Positions 1-8,213 of a DNA stretch of 64,000 nt are shown here, in pieces. A program made the position numbers and the translations under genes. Under the pieces are notes generated by a model that was not told the origin of the DNA, did no database searches, and saw only the letters and a list, made by a program, of their open reading frames with translations. The DNA comes from Streptomyces olindensis (lineage in GTDB: Bacteria > Actinomycetota > Actinomycetes > Streptomycetales > Streptomycetaceae), in assembly GCA_000696115.1 (NCBI GenBank), contig JJOH01000003.1, positions 248,001 to 312,000 on the forward strand, in the 5' to 3' direction. The first letter of the stretch is position 1; every line of letters starts with the position of its first letter.

Positions 1-240
1 TCGGTTGCCGGCCGAGCGGACCGGATGGCCGCACTGGTCGTATACGCGTGAGCAGGTGATGCACCGGCCCGTGTCCTCCTGGAGGACGCGGTCCTTGCCG
101 CAGGACGGACACACCGTCTTCGTGGCCTGCTCCTGCATCCGGCGCCGGCATCGGCAGCAGTGCTGGCGGTCGCGATAGCCGACCGGCCCGCCGCAGGTGA
201 TGCAGTCCCGCGGAGTACATCGCCTCGTGCCGCGCTTTGC
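1..240 (-). pseudogene. Zinc-ribbon protein N-terminal fragment (integrase-associated type), cut by window edge
   Basis: Read on the minus strand from about 240 down to 1, one frame stays open and encodes a cysteine-rich segment with CITC-GG, CCRC, CPSCGKDRVLQ and CITC motifs followed by CGHPVR. This is several paired CxxC knuckles in about 65 residues. Such arrays are familiar at the start of Streptomyces hypothetical proteins and some site-specific integrases; that link is from memory. The 5' end cannot be placed: the open frame runs into the adjacent flavin-monooxygenase fragment on the other strand without a convincing start codon. I read this as the broken end of a gene that continues left of the window. 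Confidence 0.5.
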
Positions 241-989
241 TCGACGGCGAGGAGACCACCCACCCGGCGGGCGACACCTCGCGGTGGGTGCGGATGGCGC
301 ATGCCCCCGAGGATCGTTACGTCGACAGGGACGGTGTCCCGATCTATGTCGCAGCCGACGGCCCACGGGCGCGCGGTGTGGCATACGAGCTCGGCGACGG
401 GTGGATCATGGGACTTCAGGGCTGCAACGCGATGGTGAACGCGCCGGAGGTGCTCGGAGCGTCTCTGGCGGCGGGGCGAGCAGCAGCGGCGGCTGCGGCC
501 GGCAAGGGTCCCGATGACTTCTACACGATGTGTTCGCTGGGGCTGTGCGTCCTCGAGGAGGGGGAATCCCCGATGTCGCCGCGCGCACTCGAACGGGTCG
601 GCCCAGTCGCGATGCTGCCGTTCCATGCGTACGCCGACAACCCGGCTATAGGTGCACACCTTCCTTCCCCGATACGCGACCGCCTGGACATCTACGAGCG
701 CAGGGTGCTGTCCCGCCTCGACGTCCCCCGTGACCGGCTGTACCAGGAGACGCACCGGGGTCACCTCTCGCATCTGCTCCCCGGCGAGGAGGACGTGCTG
801 ACCGAGGAGATCATCCGCATGACGACCCTGACGGGCACGGCGCGCGAGATTGCCGACGTCCTTCGAGGGCTCCAAGCAGCAGGGCTGCGGAACGTCACGC
901 TCAACCCGCCGCCGCACCTGGCGCGTGAGGCGGTCCGGGAGTACGCCGAGAAGATCGCGCCGCTGCTCGACGCGGGAGGCCGAGTTTAG
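237..989 (+). pseudogene. LLM-class flavin/F420-dependent oxidoreductase, 5'-truncated
   Basis: The frame encodes about 250 residues matching the C-terminal two thirds of luciferase-like monooxygenases: GWIMGLQGCN, a PVAMLPFHAYADNP segment, an RGHLSHLLPGEE stretch and a final EIADVLRGLQAAGLRNVTL segment ending at a normal stop. Family members usually have 300-360 residues, and the N-terminal TIM-barrel strands that help bind the cofactor are missing. The only usable start is a TTG at 237, inside the junction with the zinc-ribbon fragment, with no good ribosome binding site. I infer a remnant created by recombination at about 230-240. A functional short form is possible but unlikely. Confidence 0.6.
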
Positions 990-1072
990 TCACACCCAAG
1001 CAGCCGCAGACGGCTGCGACGAGCGCATCCACTCGCGGCGGAGCCGTTCTTGGTGCGTCGCCACCGAGCTGC

Positions 1073-1270
1073 CTGGCCATGATCGGCTCGGCATGGTTCA
1101 CCTCGGGGGAGGGGCAGGCGATGGCCGACATGGTGGCGGCCGGACCGCTCGACCTGAGCCCGCTGGAACACGTTGTCCATCCCCCACGCGTCAACGAGGC
1201 CATCAGCGGCACGGCGCGGCGCAGCGGCGGCTTCAGCAACTTCTTCGTGAGTCCCCTCGCGACCGCGTAG
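1073..1270 (+). pseudogene. Zinc-type alcohol dehydrogenase C-terminal remnant
   Basis: A short open stretch encodes MIGSAWFTSGEGQAMADMV followed by LDLSPLEHVVHP, RVNEAISGT and GGFSNFFVSP. This order resembles the last 60 residues of medium-chain (zinc) alcohol dehydrogenases, where a WFT.GEGQ segment, a DLS..EH..HPL segment and an RVNEA loop precede a final GGFTNFVV. No cofactor-binding Rossmann part or zinc ligands are present upstream. It lies directly after the truncated flavin-monooxygenase remnant on the same strand. It is most likely gene debris, although a start at 1079 could in principle make a 63-residue peptide. Confidence 0.4.
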
Positions 1271-1389
1271 CGGCTCTGCGGAGTCCGGTAGCACAAGGAG
1301 CCTGTGGGCCCCACACAAACTACTGTGGGTTACGTCGGGCTCGCGGCCGTGCTCCTGTGCGGTCAGGGCGCGAGCCAGCTGGAGGCGAT

Positions 1390-3897
1390 GTGTCGGCTCA
1401 ATCCGCGGAGCGTGCGAGCCATGCCGGGGCGGCGGTGCCGACGCGGCTGGCGCTGCTGGCGTCGGCGGCCGCAGGACTGCCCGGCGACCGGGCCCTGCTG
1501 CTGGCCCTGCAGCAGGCGACCGCAGGTCTGGGGGGACTCGGCGGCGTGGTACACCGGCGGGACCCCGGATCCGGAGCGCTGAGGCTCATGGCGGTCAGCG
1601 GGCTCGCTCCCGCGGTCACCGAGGCATGGGCCGGTCTCCCGGAGGACGGTGACAGCGCGCCTGCCCGCGCCGTCCGGGGTGTCTCCGAGGTCTGGCTGAC
1701 CGGGGATGTCGCCGGGGTCGGGGCATCAGGTACGGCATCCGTGCCGCTGCCCGGCCCCGACGGGCCGGTGGGCGCGCTGTCGGTGTTCACCGTGGCATCC
1801 GCGGCACCGGACCCCGACCAGTGGTCCCTGCTCCGGTCGGTGGCGGCATGGGCCGTCGAGCACCTGGACACACCGGCATCCGACGGCACCTACGTGCCGC
1901 ACGAGCCGTTCCTCCGTACGCTGCGCGGCCTGCGTGTCGGCTTCGTGACGGTCGACGACGACTGGCGGGTCACCTTCGCCAACGAGGAGGCCGAGCGCCT
2001 GCTTGCCGTTGGACGGGTACAGCCCGGAACCGTGTTCTGGGACTTTCCCGCCACCCGTGTCCACGGCCTGGAGGCCCAGTGCCGACGGGCAGCCGCTGAG
2101 GGCCGGCCGGTCGGCTTCGACGTGCGCTGGCCGACCGACCAGCGGCTCTACCACGTCCGGCTCGACCCCGTGCCGGGCAGCGGGCTGGCGGTCTCGTTCC
2201 TCGACGTCACCGACCGTCGGCTGGGGCAGGGCGCGGGCTCGGCGGAGGAAGGGGCGATGGCCGCGCGCACCGCCCGGATGGGCGTGCTGACCGTGGCCCT
2301 CGCTGAGGCCGTGACGTCGCAGGACGTGGTCCGGGCGGTCGCGGAGCATGTGCTGCCGGCGTTCGGCGCGGACGGACTGGTGGTGGAGGCGCTGGAGGCC
2401 GGACGGGTCAGGGTGGTCGACTCCGTCGGCTACCCGCATGAGTTCCTCAGCCGGATCGACGGCATCCCTCTGGCCGCCAACACCGCGGTCACCGAGGCGC
2501 TGCGCACGCGAACCCCCGCGTTCGTCGAGTCCACGGCCGCCTTCACCGAGCGCTATCCGAATTTGAAGCGCCTGACCGCGATGTCGCCCATGAAGGCATG
2601 GGCCTTCCTCCCGCTCATCGCCTCGGGTCACGCCGTTGGCTGCTGTGTCGTCTCCTTCGCCCGGCCGCGCTCCTTCGACGAGGAGGAACGCGCCCTGCTG
2701 ACCGCCCTGAGCGGCTTGGTCGCCCAGGCTCTGGAACGGGCCCGCCTGTACGACGTCGAACACACCCGGGCCCGGGGACTCCAGCGCGACCTGTTGCCCA
2801 GAACGCTGCCCTCCCTGCCCGCCGCCTCCGCCGCCGCCCGCTACCTGCCCGCGGGGCGCGGCGGGGACGAGGTCGGCGGGGACTGGTACGACGTCATCCC
2901 GCTGTCCGCCGACCGCGTGGCCATCGTGATCGGGGACGTCATGGGGCACGGCATCACCGAGGCCGCGACCATGGGCCGACTCGGCACGGCCGTCCGCACG
3001 CTCGCCGACCTGGAGCTGGAGCCGGCCGAACTCCTCGGCCACCTCAACGAACTCGTCGGCGACCTCGGCTATGACCACTACGCCACCTGCGCGTACGCCG
3101 TCTACGACCCAGTCACCCGCACCTGTTCCTTCTGCCTGGCAGGTCATCCGCCGCCACTCGTGGTGCATCCCGACGGCACGGTGCACAGTCCAGAACTGAC
3201 CGTCAACCCTCCCCTCGGCGCCGCCGAACCGCCCTTCGACGTCCACGAGGTGCGCCTGCCCGACGAGAGCCTGCTGGTGTTCTGCACGGACGGTCTCGTC
3301 GAGTCCGCCACCCGGGACACGGAGGAGGGCCTCGCCCAGCTGCGCCGGACCCTGGCCGAAGAAGTGAGCCGCACCCCGTACTTCGACGTCGACCCGCCGG
3401 ACGACGGAGGCGATCTCGACAGACTGTGCGACCACATCGTCTCGGCCCTGGTACCCGATCGGGAGGAAACCACCGACGACGCCGCGCTACTCGTCACCCG
3501 CATCCGCGGCACCCCCGCCGCCGACGTCGTCTCCTACGACCTGCCCCATGACCCCAGGGCCGCCGGACAGGCCCGAGCCCACGTCCGAGACCGGCTCGCC
3601 GGCTGGGACCTGGAACAACTGGCCATGACCACCGAGCTGTTGGTAAGCGAGCTGGTGGGCAACGTGGTCCGGCACGCACAGGGACCCATCCGCCTGCGCC
3701 TCCTGCGCAGCCGGTCACTCATCTGCGAGGTGTACGACCACAGCCTCACCACCCCGCGCATCCGGCGCGCCGGGTACACGGACGAGGGTGGCCGAGGCCT
3801 CCACCTGGTCGCCGCCCTCTCCCGGCGCTGGGGCACCCGCTTCCTCGGAGACGGCAAGTGCATCTGGACCGAGCAGGACCTACCGTCGGGATCCTGA
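1390..3897 (+). CDS. SpoIIE-family PP2C phosphatase with GAF, PAS and C-terminal anti-sigma-type ATPase domains
   Basis: Predicted 835-residue soluble multidomain regulator. From the N terminus I see a GAF-like region (about 20-170), a PAS region (about 175-300, VDDDWRVTFANEEAERLL), a GAF region (about 310-460), a SpoIIE/RsbU PP2C domain (about 480-700; GGDWYDVI, IGDVMGHG, FCTDGLVES, TDDAALLV give the metal-binding aspartates), and an HATPase_c domain of anti-sigma kinase type (about 715-830; LLVSELVGNVVRHA, GGRGLHLVAALS). Such Streptomyces proteins adjust the phosphorylation of anti-anti-sigma factors in response to signals sensed by GAF/PAS. The frame is open far upstream, but similarity begins near the GTG at 1390, which I chose; the start is uncertain by tens of residues. 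No cognate STAS partner lies beside it. Confidence 0.85.
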   Translation: MSAQSAERASHAGAAVPTRLALLASAAAGLPGDRALLLALQQATAGLGGLGGVVHRRDPGSGALRLMAVSGLAPAVTEAWAGLPEDGDSAPARAVRGVSEVWLTGDVAGVGASGTASVPLPGPDGPVGALSVFTVASAAPDPDQWSLLRSVAAWAVEHLDTPASDGTYVPHEPFLRTLRGLRVGFVTVDDDWRVTFANEEAERLLAVGRVQPGTVFWDFPATRVHGLEAQCRRAAAEGRPVGFDVRWPTDQRLYHVRLDPVPGSGLAVSFLDVTDRRLGQGAGSAEEGAMAARTARMGVLTVALAEAVTSQDVVRAVAEHVLPAFGADGLVVEALEAGRVRVVDSVGYPHEFLSRIDGIPLAANTAVTEALRTRTPAFVESTAAFTERYPNLKRLTAMSPMKAWAFLPLIASGHAVGCCVVSFARPRSFDEEERALLTALSGLVAQALERARLYDVEHTRARGLQRDLLPRTLPSLPAASAAARYLPAGRGGDEVGGDWYDVIPLSADRVAIVIGDVMGHGITEAATMGRLGTAVRTLADLELEPAELLGHLNELVGDLGYDHYATCAYAVYDPVTRTCSFCLAGHPPPLVVHPDGTVHSPELTVNPPLGAAEPPFDVHEVRLPDESLLVFCTDGLVESATRDTEEGLAQLRRTLAEEVSRTPYFDVDPPDDGGDLDRLCDHIVSALVPDREETTDDAALLVTRIRGTPAADVVSYDLPHDPRAAGQARAHVRDRLAGWDLEQLAMTTELLVSELVGNVVRHAQGPIRLRLLRSRSLICEVYDHSLTTPRIRRAGYTDEGGRGLHLVAALSRRWGTRFLGDGKCIWTEQDLPSGS

Positions 3898-4213
3898 TCA
3901 GCCGTATTTGTGATGAACCGCACCAGAAACTGCTGGTCTTCCTCCATGCAACGCGGATGTCACGCTGAGCGGGCGTTGACGCGGCAAGGCTGTGCCGAGG
4001 CAGTCCTTCGCCCACGGCCACCCGCGTCCCTCTTTGACGCGCCCTTATGAACGTCGCACAAAAGGGTCAAAATCTGGGCGTTCCCATCGGCAACCTGCTG
4101 CCCGCCGAACGACCCAAGGTAGGGGGACGCGGATTCAGTGCCGTGAACGGGGTTGTCCAAGACGGCTCCGACGCCGAGTTGGGCACATTCTGTGACCAGC
4201 AGTTACGGGACAA
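3898..4213. other. Intergenic region, no supported gene
   Basis: Between the phosphatase and the dioxygenase leader I find only short open stretches without family features or good ribosome binding sites. The informative part is the palindrome pair just downstream at 4214-4257. Confidence 0.5.
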
Positions 4214-4257
4214 GGCTTATTGGATAAGCCGTTCCAGTTGATGTAACCTCAACTGGA
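4214..4257. promoter_or_regulatory. Two adjacent palindromes upstream of the dioxygenase (probable operators)
   Basis: GGCTTAT-TGG-ATAAGCC at 4214-4230 is a perfect 7-bp-arm inverted repeat. Two bases later, TCCAGTTGA (4233-4241) and TCAACTGGA (4249-4257) form perfect 9-bp arms around a 7-base spacer. Both are A+T richer than their surroundings and lie 67-110 bp before the dioxygenase start, so an operator role is likely. The binding protein is not identifiable; no regulator gene is adjacent. Confidence 0.6.
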
Positions 4258-4323
4258 GTGCCATATCCATTTGGGGGATCCGGGCCGTCGCGGCCCGACG
4301 CCCACCACCGGCAGGGGACTTTG

Positions 4324-5199
4324 ATGGACACGTCGGAAAGCACCAGGCTCCAGGTCGTCTTCGACGACCTCCAGTCGACGATCGCGGATCTGATCATCAA
4401 GCACGGAGTGACCGAGCAGGAGTTCCAGCGGGTCATCGCATGGGCCCTGGAACTCGCCGAAGCCGGCGAAATGCCCATGACGATCTACCAGTTCTTCATG
4501 CATCCGGTACTGGAGGCCAACCTGGGCGCCGCGTATGCGAATCCGGAGAAGGACGGTGCGAGCCCCTGGGTCGGCAGGGGGCCGGCCTATGTACCCGGGG
4601 CGCCGGTCCTGGAACGCCCGTACGCGCTGCCCATGCGCCCCGACGAACCCGGCGAGGTGCTCTTCGTCTCGGGACAGGTGCGCTCCACGAGCGGCGAGCC
4701 GATCGCGGGCGCGGAGCTCGACATCTGGATGACCAACGCCAAGGGCGACTACTCGAACTTGACCGCGGAGATGATCCGGCCTCTGGTCATAGACCTTGAC
4801 GAGAGCCTGCCCCCGTTCAACCTGCGCGGAAAGCTGCTCACGGACGACGAGGGTCGCTTCGAGTACCGGACGGTCATGCCCGGCATCGAGGTCATGGGCA
4901 TCGCCGAGAACGGCCCTTTGGGCAAGCTCATCAAGAAACTGGACCGGGTCGACATCCGCCCGCTGCACATCCACACGATCGTCACCGCCGCCGGCTTCCA
5001 CACGCTGACCACGCAGTCCTACTTCGAAAGCGACCCGATCGTCTACAAGACCCTCGAACCCCGCACGACGCCCGAGTCCAGCGTGCACGCCACACAGATC
5101 CATGACGACCCGGCCGACTTCAAGGCGCGCGGCCTGGATGCGCCCTACCACACCGTGACCCACGACTACGTACTCCGCCCGGTGACCGCAGCAGTCTGA
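4324..5199 (+). CDS. Intradiol ring-cleavage dioxygenase (catechol/hydroxyquinol 1,2-dioxygenase type), atypical metal site
   Basis: Predicted 291 residues. The N-terminal helical part (about 1-90) and the beta-sandwich catalytic part (PGEVLFVSGQV, IAGAELDIWMTNAKGDYS, PPFNLRGKLLTDDEGRF, RPLHIHTIVTAAGFHTLTTQ) fit the intradiol family, which uses Fe(III) to open catechols between the hydroxyls to give muconates. Fe(III) is normally held by two Tyr and two His. Tyr143 (GDYS), His215 and His217 are present. The second Tyr, usual in an MP-x-GY segment, is missing: the sequence here reads MPGIEVMG at 185-192. Tyr181 lies nearby and might compensate. ATG at 4324 follows an AGGGGACTT-like ribosome site. 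The gene stands alone behind two palindromes; a dienelactone hydrolase is 9 kb away. Confidence 0.82.
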   Translation: MDTSESTRLQVVFDDLQSTIADLIIKHGVTEQEFQRVIAWALELAEAGEMPMTIYQFFMHPVLEANLGAAYANPEKDGASPWVGRGPAYVPGAPVLERPYALPMRPDEPGEVLFVSGQVRSTSGEPIAGAELDIWMTNAKGDYSNLTAEMIRPLVIDLDESLPPFNLRGKLLTDDEGRFEYRTVMPGIEVMGIAENGPLGKLIKKLDRVDIRPLHIHTIVTAAGFHTLTTQSYFESDPIVYKTLEPRTTPESSVHATQIHDDPADFKARGLDAPYHTVTHDYVLRPVTAAV

Positions 5200-5855
5200 G
5201 TGAACCGGACCCAGGCAGTTCGGCGGAGTGCGGGGCGCCGTACCGCGCTCCGCCGCAGCCCAGGGATTGGCGGCGATGTCCCTACCGTGGCGCGGACATC
5301 CATCACGCCGACCTGATTTCGCAACGTCCGTGCGTCGACATCTCCCCTCCACGCCCGGACCGGACGCCATCAAGCTCACAACTCCGTGCTGCACGGAGCG
5401 ATCAAGGAGTGGGTCACGATGCGTCGGCACGACGGTCTCGCGCAACCCGCGGCCGGCTTCGGCATCTCGGCCGGCACCGCGGCCCCGATCCTGCTCTCGG
5501 CGCGCGTGGCGGGGGCATCGATGTCGCAGCCCTGTCGCTGTCGGACACCATCAGGGCGAGTTCCGCCCGGGGTCGTGGAGCTCGCCGTGGAGGGGCGTGA
5601 CGGGCGAGCAACTCGTCGTACTCGGCGAGCAGTGCCTCGCTCAGCGCCTTGGTGGAAACTACATCAGCGTCCTGCGTCTGCTGAGACCTCGCAGAAGAAG
5701 TTGAGTGACCGGGTTGTCCTACGTCGACCGGGCGTTGGTCAATCTCCACGCCGTAACTCTCTTCGAGGTTTTCAGGTCGATCGTCGTTTTCGAACAGGGT
5801 GCGCATGTCGCAAGATCGTGGTCGCCGACGTCCGCGACGCCGGTTCAGTAGTTCG
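5200..5855. other. Mosaic region with possible transposase remnant and a doubtful minus-strand frame
   Basis: On the plus strand near 5419-5500 the translation contains MRRHDGLAQPAAGFGISAGT, which resembles the helix-turn-helix of IS5-type transposases (LAAGFGI-T/S-TT); nothing else of a transposase follows. On the minus strand a frame open from 5806 to 5414 starts MRTLFENDD and includes STKALSEALLAEYDELLA, then becomes low-complexity Arg/Pro-rich sequence. I cannot assign either. The whole stretch reads as decayed DNA. Confidence 0.3.
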
Positions 5856-6914
5856 TCAGGCTGCGGCCGGTCCAGCGGGTGGGGCGAGTTCCCTGCGGAT
5901 GACGGGGGCGATCTCGGTGGCGAGAAGCTCGATCGAGTCGTGGACCATCCCGGCGGGCATACCGCCGAAATCGACCTGGCCCATGAAACGGTCGATGCCG
6001 AGCACTTCGCGTTCGGCGAGGATCTTGTCGATGATCTCCTGGGGACTGCCGACCATCAGCACGCCGAACGGTACCGCCGCGTCGTCGAACTCGGCGCGTC
6101 CGATGTGAAAGCCGCGTCCGGTGGGCGGCTTGGGGCGGACGTATTCCTTGTAGAAGGGGAAGACGTCGTCGCGTGCGCCCTGGGAGGTGCGGCCGACGTA
6201 AAAGTGGCCGGATCTGCCGAGCCGCAGCCGGTCGGCGGGGTGGCCGGCCGCTGTGCCGACCGCGCGGTAGTGCTCGACGAGGGGGCGGACACTTCGGATG
6301 TCCCCTCCGATGAGGCCGAGTGCCATGGGCAGGCCGAGGCGTCCGGCGCGTTCCACGCTGGAGGGGGTCCCGCCCACGCCGAGCCACAGCGGCAACTGCG
6401 GCTGCTGGGGCGGGGGCTGGACGGACAGGCCGTCCATGGCCGGGCGGAACCGCCCGCGCCAGGTGACGTGTTCGGGGTTCTCACGGATGGCGAGCAGCAG
6501 CCGCAGCTTCTCCGCGAACACGTCGTCGTAGTCCTCGAGGTCCACGCCGAAAAGGCGGAACGCCTCGACGAACGCACTGCGCCCCGCGATGATCTCGGTG
6601 CGGCCGTCGCTGATCAGGTCGAGGGAGGCGAAGTCCTGGTGCAGCCGGACCGGATCGGCGGTGGACAGCACCGACACGGCACTGGCCAGCCGGATGCGGC
6701 TGGTGGCCTGGGCGATCGCGGCCAGCGGGACGGCGGGGTTGGCGACTGCGAAGTCCCAGCTGTGGTGCTCGCCGAGACCGAAGACGTCCAGGCCGGCCTG
6801 GTCGGCGGCGATGGCGTAGGAGACGATCTCGCGGGTGCGGCGCCCCGGGTCGTGCCGTTTTCCTGTGGCGGGGTCGGTCTGCAGGTCGGACAGGGAGATG
6901 ATGCCCAGTTCCAC
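5856..6914 (-). CDS. LLM-class flavin-dependent oxidoreductase (alkanal monooxygenase-like)
   Basis: Predicted 352-residue TIM-barrel flavoenzyme. It starts ELGIISLSDL; contains LGEHHSWDFAVANPAVPLAAIAQATSRIRLASAV and LDLISDGRTEIIAGRSAF, typical of the luciferase-like family; and has a late GSPQEIIDKIL segment seen in members that use FMNH2 supplied by a separate reductase or F420. The start is the GTG at 6914: the frame is open further upstream, but that extension is Arg/Pro-rich without family similarity. It is the last gene of a minus-strand run: quinone reductase pseudogene, SDR, DoxX-like protein, then this gene (95-bp gap). The run is divergent from a TetR gene that probably controls it. 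Substrate unknown. Confidence 0.87.
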   Translation of the reverse strand: MELGIISLSDLQTDPATGKRHDPGRRTREIVSYAIAADQAGLDVFGLGEHHSWDFAVANPAVPLAAIAQATSRIRLASAVSVLSTADPVRLHQDFASLDLISDGRTEIIAGRSAFVEAFRLFGVDLEDYDDVFAEKLRLLLAIRENPEHVTWRGRFRPAMDGLSVQPPPQQPQLPLWLGVGGTPSSVERAGRLGLPMALGLIGGDIRSVRPLVEHYRAVGTAAGHPADRLRLGRSGHFYVGRTSQGARDDVFPFYKEYVRPKPPTGRGFHIGRAEFDDAAVPFGVLMVGSPQEIIDKILAEREVLGIDRFMGQVDFGGMPAGMVHDSIELLATEIAPVIRRELAPPAGPAAA

Positions 6915-7009
6915 GGTCGTCTCCGGTAGGCGGACAGGGGTTGAGAGGGAGCGGCCCGACCGGCGTGGTCGCGGACCGGGCCGCTGCGAAGGGCCGGGGG
7001 ACCGGGTGG

Positions 7010-7381
7010 TCAGAAGGAGTGGGGCCCGAACCGGCCCCACATGATGACCGCGGCGACGATGAGCAGGATCGCGTTGAACCCGATGGCCTGCGGCTCCTTG
7101 CGGCGGGCGTGGAGGCCCATGGCCAGGACCATGATCACAGCCAGACCGGTGGCGGCCAGCGGGGTAAGCGTGGTGGCGATGTCGAAAGCACCCGGCAGGA
7201 TCAGCCCGAGGGCGCCGGCGAGTTCGGCGACGCCGATCAGACGTACCACAGGGGTCGAGACGTCACTGACCCACGGCAGCTGGGATATGAGCTTTTCGCG
7301 GGGCTGGGTGGCCTTGGTGACGCCGGCGGCCGCGAACAGCGCGGCGAGGACGCCCTGCAGGATCCACAGGAACACGTTCAT
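7010..7381 (-). CDS. DoxX-like integral membrane protein
   Basis: Predicted 123 residues with about four hydrophobic helices: residues 3-21 (FLWILQGVLAALFAAAG), about 45-65, 68-88 and 98-115. The first ends in GVTKATQP and is followed by VVRLIGVAELAGALGLILPG, the usual DoxX/DUF4870-like pattern. Such small proteins often accompany redox or aromatic-degradation genes in actinobacteria; some act in thiol/redox membrane complexes, but no catalytic role can be read here. It is 100 bp after the SDR gene and 95 bp before the flavin monooxygenase, most likely in one operon. Confidence 0.82.
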   Translation of the reverse strand: MNVFLWILQGVLAALFAAAGVTKATQPREKLISQLPWVSDVSTPVVRLIGVAELAGALGLILPGAFDIATTLTPLAATGLAVIMVLAMGLHARRKEPQAIGFNAILLIVAAVIMWGRFGPHSF

Positions 7382-7481
7382 CGGAGCGGAAACCTTCGTC
7401 TTCGGTCCCGCCGCGGCGGGGATCGCCGCGGCGGATAGGGATTGAGCGGATCAAGATTCAACGGGGGAGAGCTGGGAGGCG

Positions 7482-8165
7482 TCAGGCGGTGAAGACGCGC
7501 TCGGCTTCGTCGCGTTGGGTGTGCAGGTCCCAGTAGAGAGGGGCGATGTCCTCGGCCTCGGCGGTCGGGATTTCGGGAGGGCCGCCCGCGCCGATCCACA
7601 CGCCGATGGCGACGTGCGCGGCCTGGATACCGGTGCCGGCCAGCTCCTTGTGCAGGTTGAGCACCCAGTTGCGCAGCGCCGCCTGGGCGGGGTTGACGTT
7701 GCCGAGCATGGGGATGGGGTCGACCGAGCCGGCGCCGTTGGTGAAGAGCAGGGTGCCCGCGCCGGCCTCACGCATCGCGGGCAGGACGGCCTGGGTGGCG
7801 GTGATGGCGCTGTGGAGCAGGAAGTCGATCCATCCCTGCACATCGGAGGGGCTGGTCTGGGACGGGGAGGTGAGGGCCATGGAGCTTATGGAGCCGTTGC
7901 CCGGAGAGGGGGAGTGCTCCAGGACGTCGATGCCGCCGAAGCGGGTGGCGGCGTCCTTGAGGGCCTGGGTCAGCGCGTCGTGGTCGAGCACGTCCGCCGG
8001 GAACGCCGCGGCGGTGATGCCCTCGGCGGTGAGCCGGCCGACGAGGTCGTCGAGCTTGGCGCGGTTGCGGGCGATGAGAGCGACGTCGTAGCCGCGCGAG
8101 CCGAAGGTGCGGGCGATGGCGAGGCCCATTCCGGGGCCGGCTCCGACGATGGCGATGCTGGGCAT
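7482..8165 (-). CDS. Short-chain dehydrogenase/reductase (SDR)
   Basis: Predicted 227 residues. The N terminus MPSIAIVGAGPGMGLAIA is a Rossmann nucleotide-binding motif in the variant GxGPGMG form, followed by an RNRAKLDDL segment that suggests NADP preference. The middle has FTNGAGSVDP in place of the usual S...Y.ASK active-site region, and the canonical YxxxK is not clear: the segment after it, NPAQAALRNWVLNLHKELAG, has the helix but no Tyr. So this is either a divergent SDR or one with weak dehydrogenase activity. It sits 48 bp after the quinone-reductase pseudogene on the same strand. Confidence 0.82.
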   Translation of the reverse strand: MPSIAIVGAGPGMGLAIARTFGSRGYDVALIARNRAKLDDLVGRLTAEGITAAAFPADVLDHDALTQALKDAATRFGGIDVLEHSPSPGNGSISSMALTSPSQTSPSDVQGWIDFLLHSAITATQAVLPAMREAGAGTLLFTNGAGSVDPIPMLGNVNPAQAALRNWVLNLHKELAGTGIQAAHVAIGVWIGAGGPPEIPTAEAEDIAPLYWDLHTQRDEAERVFTA

Positions 8166-8213
8166 GGTGAAGTCCTTTCGTGTTGTGGGGGAAGCGTCTG
8201 GGATACGGAGTGG

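Noticed and set aside
1726..3435. Long minus-strand open frame inside the phosphatase gene
   Set aside because: Shadow of a high-G+C gene: the translation is Gly/Arg/Gln-rich without motifs, while the plus strand has clear PP2C and ATPase motifs.
4047..4241. Plus-strand 64-codon frame before the dioxygenase
   Set aside because: No family features, and it runs through the two palindromes, which are better explained as operators.
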